The position numbers and the translations under genes were made by a program. A stretch of DNA of 64,000 nt from Njordibacter sp028825405. Lineage in GTDB: Bacteria; Pseudomonadota; Gammaproteobacteria; Pseudomonadales; Balneatricaceae. How positions within the stretch are numbered: the stretch's first letter is position 1; each line of letters begins with the position of its first letter. The notes beneath the pieces are model-generated. The model saw nothing but the letters and a program-made list of their open reading frames with translations, had not been told where the DNA came from and did no database searches. The DNA lies in the NCBI RefSeq assembly GCF_047730065.1, contig NZ_CP159829.1:2542001-2606000 (forward strand). Direction: 5' to 3'. Positions 54,689 through 63,610 of the stretch are shown piece after piece.

Positions 54689-56021
54689 TAGCTTTTCTCG
54701 TAGCGCTGCGGGAATTAGAAGTGGCCAAAGGAGGCATGGCTAAGACCTTGGACAAGGGCACATCCAAACCCATGGCGGCACGGGTAAAAATAGTTTTAAC
54801 TGCAGGTATTTGCTGCATGGTGAATAAACCTAATTGGCGTAACGCCGAGTAATGTGGTTTCTTACTAGAAAAGAGTTTCATCACTTTGTCACTTGCACTA
54901 ATGACACGCTCTTGATCCCAGCGACTGGTAGCAACGAACTGATTTAAATTGGTTAAGTCACCCATAGGCGTGCCTTGTTCACACGCCTTGAGCACCGCTT
55001 GTGCCAGTGCAAAGCTACCCCTTAAGGCAAGGTTGAAGCCTTGGCCTGCTATCGGATGCAAGGTATGGGCGGCATTGCCCACCACCGCAAGTCCCTGACG
55101 CGCTTGCTCTTGTGCCACACTTAAACTCAGAGGGTAAACTTGGCGATCACCGATAGCAAGAAACTCACCCATGGGATAACCCGCCTGCTGTTGTATTTCT
55201 TCTAGTAACTGAGCATCACTCAATTGCTGTAATTCACTTTGGCGAGCAATGGGCTGGGTCCAGACTAGGGCTGCCCGATGCTTACCTTGGAAGCAAGACA
55301 AGGGTAATAAAGCCAGCGGGCCAGATGAGGTGAACCGTTCACATGCAAGGCTATGATGATCTTGATCTAATTGTAAATTAGCCACCAGTGCTACTTGGTC
55401 ATAAGTTTGCACTTGATCAAACATTCCCAGTTGTTCACGCAAATCCGAGCGGCCACCATCAGCCATCACAATGAGCTGGGCAGTGAGGCTTTGAGCCTGC
55501 CCAAGTCGCTGATATTCTAGTTGGCTATTTTGACGTGCATTATCGATAGCAGTAACTTGGGCTTGGTCTATCAGATGCACAAATTCACTGCACCGTTGAG
55601 TTATTTGTTGTAAGAAAACCTGCCCCATCGTCTGATTTTGCAGTACATAGCCCAAGGCCTCTGTTTGCATATCACCGGCCTGCATTTCACTCTTCCATGG
55701 TTGCCCTTGGTCGCTCACTTGAATATTGCTAATAGCCTGAGCATGGGGTGCCAAGTGCTGCCATAAACCAATGCTATGTAATAAATTACGGCTACCTAAA
55801 GCCAGCGCAGTTGCACGTCCATCCAAAGCACCCGCTGCCGAGGGAGTGGTTGCTGCAATTGGTGCCGCATCCAATAATGCGATAGATAATCCGTAGGCTT
55901 TTGCTGTGCCAGCAAAAGCCAAACACAAACTTGCCCCTACCAGTCCACTGCCAACAATGACAATATCATAATTATTATTAATCTGCTTACCCACAGGGCG
56001 TTGCTCTATATGTTCATTCAT
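54675..56021 (-). CDS. ubiH: 2-octaprenyl-6-methoxyphenol hydroxylase UbiH
   Basis: 448 residues. Same fold as its neighbour: DIVIVGSGLVGASLCLAFAG, VMADGGRSDLREQLGMF and VVGNAAHTLHPIAGQGFNLALRG. The pepP-ubiH-ubiI order is conserved in gammaproteobacteria and supports the UbiH assignment. It is coupled to pepP by a one-base overlap. Confidence 0.88.
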   Translation of the reverse strand: MNEHIEQRPVGKQINNNYDIVIVGSGLVGASLCLAFAGTAKAYGLSIALLDAAPIAATTPSAAGALDGRATALALGSRNLLHSIGLWQHLAPHAQAISNIQVSDQGQPWKSEMQAGDMQTEALGYVLQNQTMGQVFLQQITQRCSEFVHLIDQAQVTAIDNARQNSQLEYQRLGQAQSLTAQLIVMADGGRSDLREQLGMFDQVQTYDQVALVANLQLDQDHHSLACERFTSSGPLALLPLSCFQGKHRAALVWTQPIARQSELQQLSDAQLLEEIQQQAGYPMGEFLAIGDRQVYPLSLSVAQEQARQGLAVVGNAAHTLHPIAGQGFNLALRGSFALAQAVLKACEQGTPMGDLTNLNQFVATSRWDQERVISASDKVMKLFSSKKPHYSALRQLGLFTMQQIPAVKTIFTRAAMGLDVPLSKVLAMPPLATSNSRSATRKANESV

Positions 56022-57334
56022 TAGCTAGCCATTATAGTTTCAATATCTGCCACAGATACTGGTAAATTTGCAGTAAGATTGTGGTAACCATGGTCTGTCA
56101 CCAAAATATTGTCTTCTATACGCACACCAATGCCGCGCCATTGAGGGGCAATATCTAAATCTTCTGGATCAATATAAATACCCGGTTCAACCGTGGTGAC
56201 CATGCCTGCAATCAGTGGACGAGACACGCCATCTAGCTTGTATACACCCACATCATGCACATCCATACCTAGCCAATGGCCAATGTTGTGCATGTAGAAT
56301 TTTCGAAAGGTTTGCTGTTCAATATTTTGCTCAAGCTCACCGGTCAATAAGCCAATTCCAATGAGCCCTTGAGTGATCACTTTCACTGCTGCATCTTGCA
56401 TATCTGTATAGACAGCACCGGGTTTAATGCACGCCAAGGCTGCCTCATGAGCCGCTAATACCAATTCATAAATAGTTTTTTGTGCCTCACTAAAGCGGCC
56501 ATTAACGGGAAAAGTACGGGTGATGTCAGAAGCATAGTGATCTAACTCACAGCCTGCATCGATCAATACTAAATCACCATCCTGTAGTACTTGATCATTA
56601 TTGGTGTAATGCAAAATACAGGCGTTTTCACCACCAGCAACTATCGAACCATACGCCAGACGCTGGCTGCCCTGGGTGGTGAATTGATGGTGTAATTCAG
56701 CAGCCAGTTGATATTCGTGCATGCCTACTTTGCAGACATTCATGGCCCGTTTGTGAGCCGTCACACTAATAGCACAAGCGGCTGCCATTTGAGCTACTTC
56801 AGCCTTTGATTTTAATAAGCGCATGGCATTAACTAACGGATCAAGGTCGGCTAGTTGAGTCGGACAGATTTTGCCTTGACGCGCCAATCTGCGCAACATA
56901 GAAAGGCTCTGTTGCACTAATTCACCCGTGCCTACCCGGCTAAAGCTATAGACGACTTGGCTAGCGTCATCTAACAAATCTATGAGCTTATCGGCCAAAC
57001 TTTCGTTACTGTAGGCCTGATCTATCATCAATACATCCGGCGCAGCATCTACCCCTATACGTCGACCTTGCCAAATTTCTTGTAACTTGTTTTTACTAGC
57101 ACAGAATATAGTGCTGGATGGACCATTCACTCCATTGACCAGCACTAAGGTCGCATTTGACTCTACCATGCCCGACAAGTAGTAAAAGCTACTGTCTTGT
57201 CGGTAATCGTGTTCTACGTCGCCATTGCGGATATGCACGGGGGCACACTGCACTATGACTACCGCCCCTTGAGGTAGGTTTTTCAATAAAGCGTGGCGTC
57301 GATTGTTGTATTCGGTGGTGGCGAGTTTAGTCAT
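56021..57334 (-). CDS. pepP: Xaa-Pro aminopeptidase PepP
   Basis: 437 residues, M24B. The pita-bread catalytic domain supplies the metal ligands in VLIDAGCELDHYASDITRTFP (two Asp), HNIGHWLGMDVHD (His) and two glutamates near VEPGIYI and VRIEDNILV. It removes N-terminal residues before proline. Preceded by the UPF0149 gene as in E. coli. Confidence 0.94.
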   Translation of the reverse strand: MTKLATTEYNNRRHALLKNLPQGAVVIVQCAPVHIRNGDVEHDYRQDSSFYYLSGMVESNATLVLVNGVNGPSSTIFCASKNKLQEIWQGRRIGVDAAPDVLMIDQAYSNESLADKLIDLLDDASQVVYSFSRVGTGELVQQSLSMLRRLARQGKICPTQLADLDPLVNAMRLLKSKAEVAQMAAACAISVTAHKRAMNVCKVGMHEYQLAAELHHQFTTQGSQRLAYGSIVAGGENACILHYTNNDQVLQDGDLVLIDAGCELDHYASDITRTFPVNGRFSEAQKTIYELVLAAHEAALACIKPGAVYTDMQDAAVKVITQGLIGIGLLTGELEQNIEQQTFRKFYMHNIGHWLGMDVHDVGVYKLDGVSRPLIAGMVTTVEPGIYIDPEDLDIAPQWRGIGVRIEDNILVTDHGYHNLTANLPVSVADIETIMAS

Positions 57335-57386
57335 GATATCTGCCCTAAGGTCATTACGTTAGCATTTAGTGGTACTGCTGTGGCGC

Positions 57387-57986
57387 TTAGTGTAGTTGTT
57401 GTGGCACTTTCTGTGGTCCACTTTCAGCCAGTAAATTGAATTCTGCAAATACCATTATGGCGGCCAAACGAACATATTCAACTAGCTCTACGTAACTTAT
57501 TTCTGCGCTATCTTCTGTTAGATCTTCATCTTCTGCATCAAAAGACACCTGAGCAATATTGGCTAAGTCTTCCATGGAGTCAGTAATTTCACTCGATAGT
57601 TTTTGTTTACTATGATCAAAACCTAAGCCAAACCCACTTAAAAATCCAGTGCACCATGCCCCCAAGGATTCTGTTCTGCCTGCAAGCTCGGCATCATCCT
57701 CGGGCAGTAGGAGTTGCAGTCCAAAATTTGTTTCTGTTAATTGCTCTAATACCATATCGTAAAGCACCACCAGCTCAGCTTTGTCGTCATCATCTTCAAT
57801 GGCCTGCACATCTAAATGAGCCACTACCATCGCTAACCAAGCTTCAGCATCAGCGCGCACACCCGCAGCCAACTGTCCTGTCAACAGACCATGCAATTCT
57901 GACGGAGTACCAAAAGCCCCCAATTCGACAAACATGTCTGCAAAATCATCAAATACATAGTTGAGTTGTGGTTTGGTATCAGTCAT
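57387..57986 (-). CDS. UPF0149 family protein (YgfB)
   Basis: 199 residues, strongly acidic and mostly helical. The segment SELHGLLTGQLAAG and the conserved WCTGFLSGFGLG are family signatures. In Pseudomonas aeruginosa a YgfB homologue affects beta-lactam resistance via AmpDh3; otherwise function is poorly known. Divergent from the TIGR02449/zapA pair. Confidence 0.88.
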   Translation of the reverse strand: MTDTKPQLNYVFDDFADMFVELGAFGTPSELHGLLTGQLAAGVRADAEAWLAMVVAHLDVQAIEDDDDKAELVVLYDMVLEQLTETNFGLQLLLPEDDAELAGRTESLGAWCTGFLSGFGLGFDHSKQKLSSEITDSMEDLANIAQVSFDAEDEDLTEDSAEISYVELVEYVRLAAIMVFAEFNLLAESGPQKVPQQLH

Positions 57987-58124
57987 GGGTTTAGCTCAAG
58001 CAACAAATTAAGCATTTATTATACCTGAGCTGTAGCCATTCTCTAGAGCTTTTGGAGGACCTACTAGACAGTAGCGTTATTTACTATAAAATCTAGGGTA
58101 GATTACCTTATAAGTGGACCAGAC

Positions 58125-58379
58125 ATGTCGACTATCAGCGCCTTGGCACATCATGTAGACCAGTTGCTAACCCAACATCGCACTTTAGCGCTTGAGCGCT
58201 CTCAATTGCAGCGCCGAGTGGTCGAGTTAGAACAACAAGTGCAGCAGCAACAAGCTGCTAGCAACTTAGATCAAGACACCCATGTGGAATCTAATCGAGC
58301 CCACCAGCAAACCCTAGAAGATGAGTTGAATGGTTTGATCAGCTTGTTTGAACAAACAACGGAAACCAAGCATGACTGA
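58125..58379 (+). CDS. TIGR02449-type small coiled-coil protein
   Basis: 84 residues, nearly all coiled coil (ALAHHVDQLLTQHRTLALERSQLQRR...VELEQQVQQQQ). Its position between UPF0149 and zapA, and its size, match the small family seen there in Pseudomonas. The structure resembles ZapB-like division factors, so a role with ZapA is plausible but unproven. Overlaps zapA by 8 bp. Confidence 0.75.
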   Translation: MSTISALAHHVDQLLTQHRTLALERSQLQRRVVELEQQVQQQQAASNLDQDTHVESNRAHQQTLEDELNGLISLFEQTTETKHD

Positions 58380-58650
58380 CTTAGAAGCAGTGCAAGTGAC
58401 CATTTTAGAACAAAACTACACGCTCACTTGTCCCACTGGTAAAGAAGCTAATTTGCGCCGAGCCGCAGAAACTTTAGACAAAACCCTGCAAAATATTAAA
58501 GCAAGTGGACGTGTCATGGGACTAGAGCGCATGGCTGTCATGGCAGCTCTCAATATGAGCGCTGAGTTAATAGATACTCAGATGCAATTGGAGACCTTAG
58601 AAACGGCTTTAGCCCAACTTGATAAAACCGTCACAGATACCCTAAATTAA
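58372..58650 (+). CDS. zapA: Cell division protein ZapA
   Basis: 92 residues from ATG 58372 (MTDLEAVQVTILEQNY), with GGAAA upstream. The N-terminal head (YTLTCPTGKEANLRRAAETLD) and C-terminal coiled coil match ZapA, which cross-links FtsZ filaments. The following 6S RNA gene confirms the locus. Confidence 0.92.
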   Translation: MTDLEAVQVTILEQNYTLTCPTGKEANLRRAAETLDKTLQNIKASGRVMGLERMAVMAALNMSAELIDTQMQLETLETALAQLDKTVTDTLN

Positions 58651-58671
58651 GTTTTGAATGCACATTGTGGG

Positions 58672-58700
58672 TTCCCTTCTTAAAATCAGCAGCCTATAAT
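58672..58700 (+). promoter_or_regulatory. Probable 6S RNA promoter
   Basis: A perfect TATAAT at 58695-58700 lies 6-7 bp before the inferred 6S RNA start. The -35 candidate TTCCCT at 58672-58677 is weak but has the optimal 17-bp spacing. Confidence 0.55.
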
Positions 58701-58705
58701 GGCCG

Positions 58706-58888
58706 AAGACTCCCTGTGGTGCTCGACATTCGATAACGTCCTTGAGCCGATTCATATAATCAGGGTGCTTCTCGCATACGCTTTGTGCATGTCCACTTGT
58801 TGGAACGCCTTCCGCCTTTGCAGGAGCTCCCACCTTGAACCTTCGGGTTCAGGGCAACCATCGGAATCGCCACCTTGGGGAGTCTTTC
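58706..58888 (+). ncRNA. ssrS: 6S RNA
   Basis: About 183 nt, downstream of zapA as in other gammaproteobacteria. The ends pair (AGACTCCC at the 5' end with GGGGAGTCT at the 3' end). Conserved segments include TTGAGCCGAT and the CACCTTGAACC-loop-GGGTTCAGGG hairpin, both typical of ssrS. 6S RNA mimics an open promoter and binds sigma70-RNA polymerase in stationary phase. Exact ends are inferred from pairing and the TATAAT. Confidence 0.88.
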
Positions 58889-59032
58889 ACCACTTATCTT
58901 TTGCCCTTTTTGTGCAACAGTAAACACGTAAAAATCTGTAAAATCTTCAATCTGTGCCTTTAACGAGCAAATAACTGTGGCACAATCACGGTCGAAGCGG
59001 TGCAGTCCTGCCCAAAATGAGGTTTTCAAGTT

Positions 59033-59737
59033 ATGACAACGAGTATCTTATTAATCGAAGATGACCAAGAACTCAGTGAATTATTGAGCGAGTTTTTGGC
59101 TTTAGAGAATTTTGAAATAGACCAGGCCTTTGATGGTGAGCAAGGCCTCAACATGGCTTTAAATGGCCATTACGATGCCTTAGTGCTCGATATAATGATG
59201 CCTAAAATGAATGGCCTAGATCTTCTCAAGCAATTTCGCATTAATCATAAAACCCCAGTACTCATGCTGACTGCTCGCAGTGATGAGGTAGACCGCATCG
59301 TTGGCTTTGAGATGGGGGCTGATGACTACTTACCAAAACCCTGCAACCCACGGGAGATTGTTGCCCGTATTCGCGCCATATTAAGGCGTGTAGAAATGGA
59401 TAAGGTAGGTATGCAGGCTAACAGCAGTCGCCAGATTGTGGTGCTAGAAGATGTTGAACTAAACCATAATACGCGCATGGTATCCAAGCAAGGCGAAGCC
59501 CTTGACCTGACGAGTACGGAATTTAATCTTTTAGCCAGTTTGCTTGAGAAAGCGGGGCAAGTGCTCAGTAAAGAAGAGCTAACAGAAACTGCATTGGGTA
59601 GGAAACTAGCACTCTACGACCGGAGTGTAGACATGCACATGAGTAACCTCAGACGCAAGTTAGGACCGTTTTTAACCGATGAACCGCGTATAAAAACGAT
59701 TCGGGGCGTTGGTTACCAGTACGTCATCAATGATTAA
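59033..59737 (+). CDS. OmpR-family response regulator, CpxR-like
   Basis: 234 residues. The receiver domain has acidic residues 10-11, phospho-acceptor Asp53 (ALVLDIMMPKMNG), Thr80 and Lys102. The C-terminal winged helix contains LTSTEFNLLASLLEKAGQVLSKEEL and KTIRGVGYQYV. LTETALGRKL and the YDRSVDMHMSNLRRKLG segment are close to CpxR. It acts with the kinase that follows, overlapping it by 8 bp. No cpxP lies alongside. Confidence 0.88.
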   Translation: MTTSILLIEDDQELSELLSEFLALENFEIDQAFDGEQGLNMALNGHYDALVLDIMMPKMNGLDLLKQFRINHKTPVLMLTARSDEVDRIVGFEMGADDYLPKPCNPREIVARIRAILRRVEMDKVGMQANSSRQIVVLEDVELNHNTRMVSKQGEALDLTSTEFNLLASLLEKAGQVLSKEELTETALGRKLALYDRSVDMHMSNLRRKLGPFLTDEPRIKTIRGVGYQYVIND

Positions 59738-61109
59738 GTGGCCACTCATATTCCGTAGTTTATATTGGAAAATATTTTTCTTTTTTTGGCTTACTCTAAT
59801 TGCTGCCATCTTTTCTGTCGTGACTTTGTCAGAAGTTGTTTTTCAAGAACGTGACCAAGATCAATACCAACGGGTGGTGCGTCTAGGTATCCAGGCCGCG
59901 GATATTTATGAAACCAATGGCACCGCAGAGTTAACCGCTTGGTTACGTTATATTGACCAAAAGTTTGATGTAAAGGCGTTTATGTTAGATTCAAAACGGC
60001 GCCCTGTTAGCGTCGCTAATCTGCCCAAAAACTGGCTTCAGTTTGTTCTACCTCTGACTCAAAATAGGCTATCAGAACGCCACCTAAAGGGCTTTCAGCC
60101 CTACCGCATATCGAGTAGTACTAACCGCATTTACACTTTCGTAGCCCATCGGGATGAAAATGGCCCTTACCCCACTTGGTTAAAGCACTTACCCATGCTG
60201 CAGATCATTACAGCCTTGATTATTGTGGCTCTATTGACTGCCTTCGTGACTTGGCTGATCACCGACCCCTTGCGCAAGCTTAAACAAGCGACCGACTCAT
60301 TTGCCCGGGGTAATCTAGACACCCGATTACCCAACTCAGAGACACCATGGCAGTTTTTGGTGGGTAGTAGAAAAGATGAAATTGGAGAAGTTGGACTGGC
60401 CTTTAACCACATGGCAGAGCGCATCAGCTTATTAGTTAGTAATCAGCAGAGGCTATTTAGAGACATCTCTCATGAGTTAAGAACTCCTTTGGCTAGACAG
60501 CAAATCGCCCTCGAGTTATTGGCTCGCAAGTTGCCTGATACAGAACACCAGTCTTTACAACGCATTGAACGTGAAATAGAACGCATGAACGCGTTAATTG
60601 ATCAAGTGCTGACTTTGCTGCGTTTAGAACAAAATGGTCAAAGCCCTGATCAAGAAACCTACAATTTAAGTGCTCTACTTTTGAAACTCACTAAAGATGC
60701 TCAATTTGAAGCTCAATCAAAACATCAGATTCATTTTCAACAAGCTGCCCAGACCTTTCTCACCGGTCAGCCAGAATTGGTGTCTAGGGCTGTAGAAAAC
60801 ATATTACGCAACGCGATACGTTACACCCCCAAAGATAGCCGCATCTTTTTAAAGGTGCAAATCCATGTTGATACGGTTGTGATTCGGATTGAGGACGAAG
60901 GTGAAGGCGTGCCAGAAGAGGCACTCAAGCACCTATTTGAACCCTTTTTCCGGGTAGAGGCCAGTCGCAACCAACAAAGCGGCGGTTATGGTGTCGGCAT
61001 GGCGATTGCCGAACAAGCTATACGTGCTCAAGGTGGCAGTATCGAAGCTAGTAATCGAGCTGAGGGTGGCCTTAGAGTTGACATCACCCTACCCAGCGAC
61101 CCAGCTTGA
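59730..61109 (+). CDS. Membrane sensor histidine kinase, CpxA-like
   Basis: 459 residues from ATG 59730 (MIKWPLIFRS). Two transmembrane helices (about 14-33 and 155-177) enclose a periplasmic sensor of some 120 residues, followed by a HAMP domain, HisKA with His248 (FRDISHELRTPLARQQ) and HATPase (NILRNAIRYTP; GGYGVGMAIAEQAI). The context with a CpxR-like regulator suggests envelope-stress sensing, but the signal is not known. Confidence 0.87.
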   Translation: MIKWPLIFRSLYWKIFFFFWLTLIAAIFSVVTLSEVVFQERDQDQYQRVVRLGIQAADIYETNGTAELTAWLRYIDQKFDVKAFMLDSKRRPVSVANLPKNWLQFVLPLTQNRLSERHLKGFQPYRISSSTNRIYTFVAHRDENGPYPTWLKHLPMLQIITALIIVALLTAFVTWLITDPLRKLKQATDSFARGNLDTRLPNSETPWQFLVGSRKDEIGEVGLAFNHMAERISLLVSNQQRLFRDISHELRTPLARQQIALELLARKLPDTEHQSLQRIEREIERMNALIDQVLTLLRLEQNGQSPDQETYNLSALLLKLTKDAQFEAQSKHQIHFQQAAQTFLTGQPELVSRAVENILRNAIRYTPKDSRIFLKVQIHVDTVVIRIEDEGEGVPEEALKHLFEPFFRVEASRNQQSGGYGVGMAIAEQAIRAQGGSIEASNRAEGGLRVDITLPSDPA

Positions 61110-61274
61110 GAATAGCTAAATTTGGCTAAATTTATGGAAGGCAAACTGCTAATATGACAGTGCTAGCAAGTTTGTAGTAAGTCCCCAGTATGTCGCTAGC
61201 ATTGCCATTCATCGATTCACTAATGCTTGCTTTTAACCCACAGGAGCAACGCGGTGACGAGCCAAAGCTCCAGT

Positions 61275-62789
61275 TTAAGGCGCTAAAAATAGCTGATACG
61301 CTGGATTATGGGTCTCTTCATTAAAGGCATAACCCAATTCATCTAGATAGCCTTCAAACTTGGCTTTGTCTTCTGGGGGCACTTGCATGCCGACCAACAC
61401 GCGACCATAGGCAGAACCATGGTTGCGATAGTGAAACATTGAAATATTCCACGGCTGGCCTAAGGTGTCTAAAAACTTGAGTAAGGCACCCGGGCGCTCT
61501 GGAAAGGTAAAACGATAAACGACTTCATGTTCAACAGCGGCATGCCCACCCACCATATAGCGGATATGCGTTTTAGCCATTTCATTGTCACTCAAATCCA
61601 CAGCAGAGATGTTGGCACTTGAGAGTTCTTCAAGTAATGGCTCACGCCCACCCTCGCCTGATTTAAGTGTCACACCCACAAATACTTGGGCTTGGCTCTC
61701 ATTGCTATACCGGTAGTTAAATTCAGTAATATTGCGATCACCTAAGGCTTTACAAAAACCTTTAAAACTACCCGCACGCTCTGGTATCTGTGCTGCAATA
61801 ACAGCTTCGCGCCCTTCCCCTATCTCAGCCCGCTCAGCCACATGGCGCAGGCGATCAAAATTTAGGTTAGCGCCAGTTGAGACTGCAATAAGGGTTTGGT
61901 TTTTCGCCTGTTCCCGTTCAACATATTTCTTTAAACCAGCTACGGCACAAGCCCCTGAGGGCTCCGTCACCGCTCGTGTATCGTCATAGATGTCCTTAAT
62001 GGCGGCACACAATTCGTCGGTGGTAACAGTAATCACTTCATCAACATACTGCTGGGCAAGTTCAAAGTTTAGCTTACCCACTTGAGCTACAGCAACTCCC
62101 TCAGCAAAGGTACCTACTTCAGGCAAGATCAGCCGTTCACCCGCATCTAGGGCGACTTTTAAACAACAAGCATCTTCGGGTTCTACCCCAATGATCTTAA
62201 TATCTGGACGCAAGTACTTAATGTAAACAGACATACCTGCAATTAACCCACCTCCACCCACCGGCACAAATATGGCGTCAACATGGCCTTGAACTTGCCG
62301 CAATAATTCCACAGCCACAGTGCCTTGCCCTGCAATCACATGCTCATCATCAAAAGGATGGATATATACCAAGCCTTGGTCAGCCACTAAGGTTAATGAA
62401 TACGCATAAGCTTGAGCAAATGAATCACCATGTAATATGACCTCAGCTCCTAAAGCTCTGACAGAACTCACCTTAATGTCTGGGGTAGTCTTAGGCATGA
62501 CGATGGTGGCATTAATACCTAAGTACTTAGCCGACATGGCCACACCTTGGGCATGGTTACCCGCCGAAGCAGCCACTAAACCACTGGCCTGCTGCGCCTG
62601 ACTTAACTGTGAAATGCAGTTATAGGCCCCTCGAATTTTGAAAGAGTAGATCGGCTGTAAGTCTTCTCGCTTAAACAGAATATTGTTGTCCATCCGTTTC
62701 GAAAGGCTGCGCGCCGGGCTCACAGGCGTTTCAACAGCCACATCATAAACATTGGCTGATAAAATTTTCTTAATATAACGATGGGGCAT
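61275..62789 (-). CDS. ilvA: Biosynthetic threonine dehydratase IlvA
   Basis: 504 residues. The catalytic PLP domain has the Schiff-base lysine in YSFKIRGAYNCI and the phosphate loop in VPVGGGGLIAGM. Two ACT-like regulatory domains follow (AQIPERAGSFKGF; TFPERPGALLKFLDTL), which mark the isoleucine-inhibited biosynthetic form. It deaminates threonine to 2-oxobutyrate. Divergent from rpiA, as in E. coli-Pseudomonas type order. Confidence 0.95.
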   Translation of the reverse strand: MPHRYIKKILSANVYDVAVETPVSPARSLSKRMDNNILFKREDLQPIYSFKIRGAYNCISQLSQAQQASGLVAASAGNHAQGVAMSAKYLGINATIVMPKTTPDIKVSSVRALGAEVILHGDSFAQAYAYSLTLVADQGLVYIHPFDDEHVIAGQGTVAVELLRQVQGHVDAIFVPVGGGGLIAGMSVYIKYLRPDIKIIGVEPEDACCLKVALDAGERLILPEVGTFAEGVAVAQVGKLNFELAQQYVDEVITVTTDELCAAIKDIYDDTRAVTEPSGACAVAGLKKYVEREQAKNQTLIAVSTGANLNFDRLRHVAERAEIGEGREAVIAAQIPERAGSFKGFCKALGDRNITEFNYRYSNESQAQVFVGVTLKSGEGGREPLLEELSSANISAVDLSDNEMAKTHIRYMVGGHAAVEHEVVYRFTFPERPGALLKFLDTLGQPWNISMFHYRNHGSAYGRVLVGMQVPPEDKAKFEGYLDELGYAFNEETHNPAYQLFLAP

Positions 62790-62938
62790 ATTATTTTTCT
62801 CGTGCGGTAAAATATTTTCACAACGTATAGACCGTCTAACTCAGGTGATCATCTTAATGGTAGAAGCAACTAGCGTCTACATTGTGCGAGGTAAATTACT
62901 GTATAATCATGACATTAGTATCCAAAGTGACCCTGTCC

Positions 62939-63610
62939 ATGAATCAAAACGAGTTAAAGCAAGCGGTAGCCCAAGCCGCCATAGACCATATTGTGCCTCA
63001 ACTTAAGCAAGAATCAATTGTTGGGGTCGGTACTGGATCGACTGCAAACTACTTTATTGATGCCCTGGCTGGTATCAAACACAGTTTTGATTCTGCAGTG
63101 GCAAGTTCTGAAGCCACCGCTGAGCGTCTAAAAAGTCACGGCATCAGTGTCCTAGAACTTAATGTTGTACCACACATGAGCTTTTATGTTGATGGTGCTG
63201 ATGAAACCAACGAAAACCTGCATTTGATCAAAGGTGGTGGCGGGGCTTTAACGCGGGAAAAAATTGTTGCAGCCGTGGCAGAAACTTTTGTGTGCATTGC
63301 CGATGAGTCAAAACTAGTTGACGTCTTGGGTGAGTTTCCACTGCCCGTAGAGGTGATCCCTATGGCACGCAGTTATGTGGCCCGCAAGTTAGTAGGTCTA
63401 GGTGGTGAACCTGAATGGCGGCAAGATTTTGTAACTGATAATGGCAACCTGATCCTAGACGTTTATGGTTTAGATATTGTTGACCCCAAAGGTCTCGAAC
63501 AACAGATTAACCAACTGACAGGCGTAGTCACCAATGGATTATTTGCACAGCGTCCGGCAGATATTTTATTTTTAGGCACTACACAAGGCGTTAAAACACT
63601 GCATCGTTAA
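62939..63610 (+). CDS. rpiA: Ribose-5-phosphate isomerase A
   Basis: 223 residues from ATG 62939 (MNQNELKQAVAQAA), which matches RpiA N-termini; upstream in-frame ATGs are less likely since TATAAT at 62902-62907 may be the -10 box. GVGTGSTANYFID, DGADETN and KGGGGALTREKIVA are diagnostic. It interconverts ribose- and ribulose-5-phosphate. Its stop codon shares TTAA with the convergent serA stop. Confidence 0.95.
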   Translation: MNQNELKQAVAQAAIDHIVPQLKQESIVGVGTGSTANYFIDALAGIKHSFDSAVASSEATAERLKSHGISVLELNVVPHMSFYVDGADETNENLHLIKGGGGALTREKIVAAVAETFVCIADESKLVDVLGEFPLPVEVIPMARSYVARKLVGLGGEPEWRQDFVTDNGNLILDVYGLDIVDPKGLEQQINQLTGVVTNGLFAQRPADILFLGTTQGVKTLHR

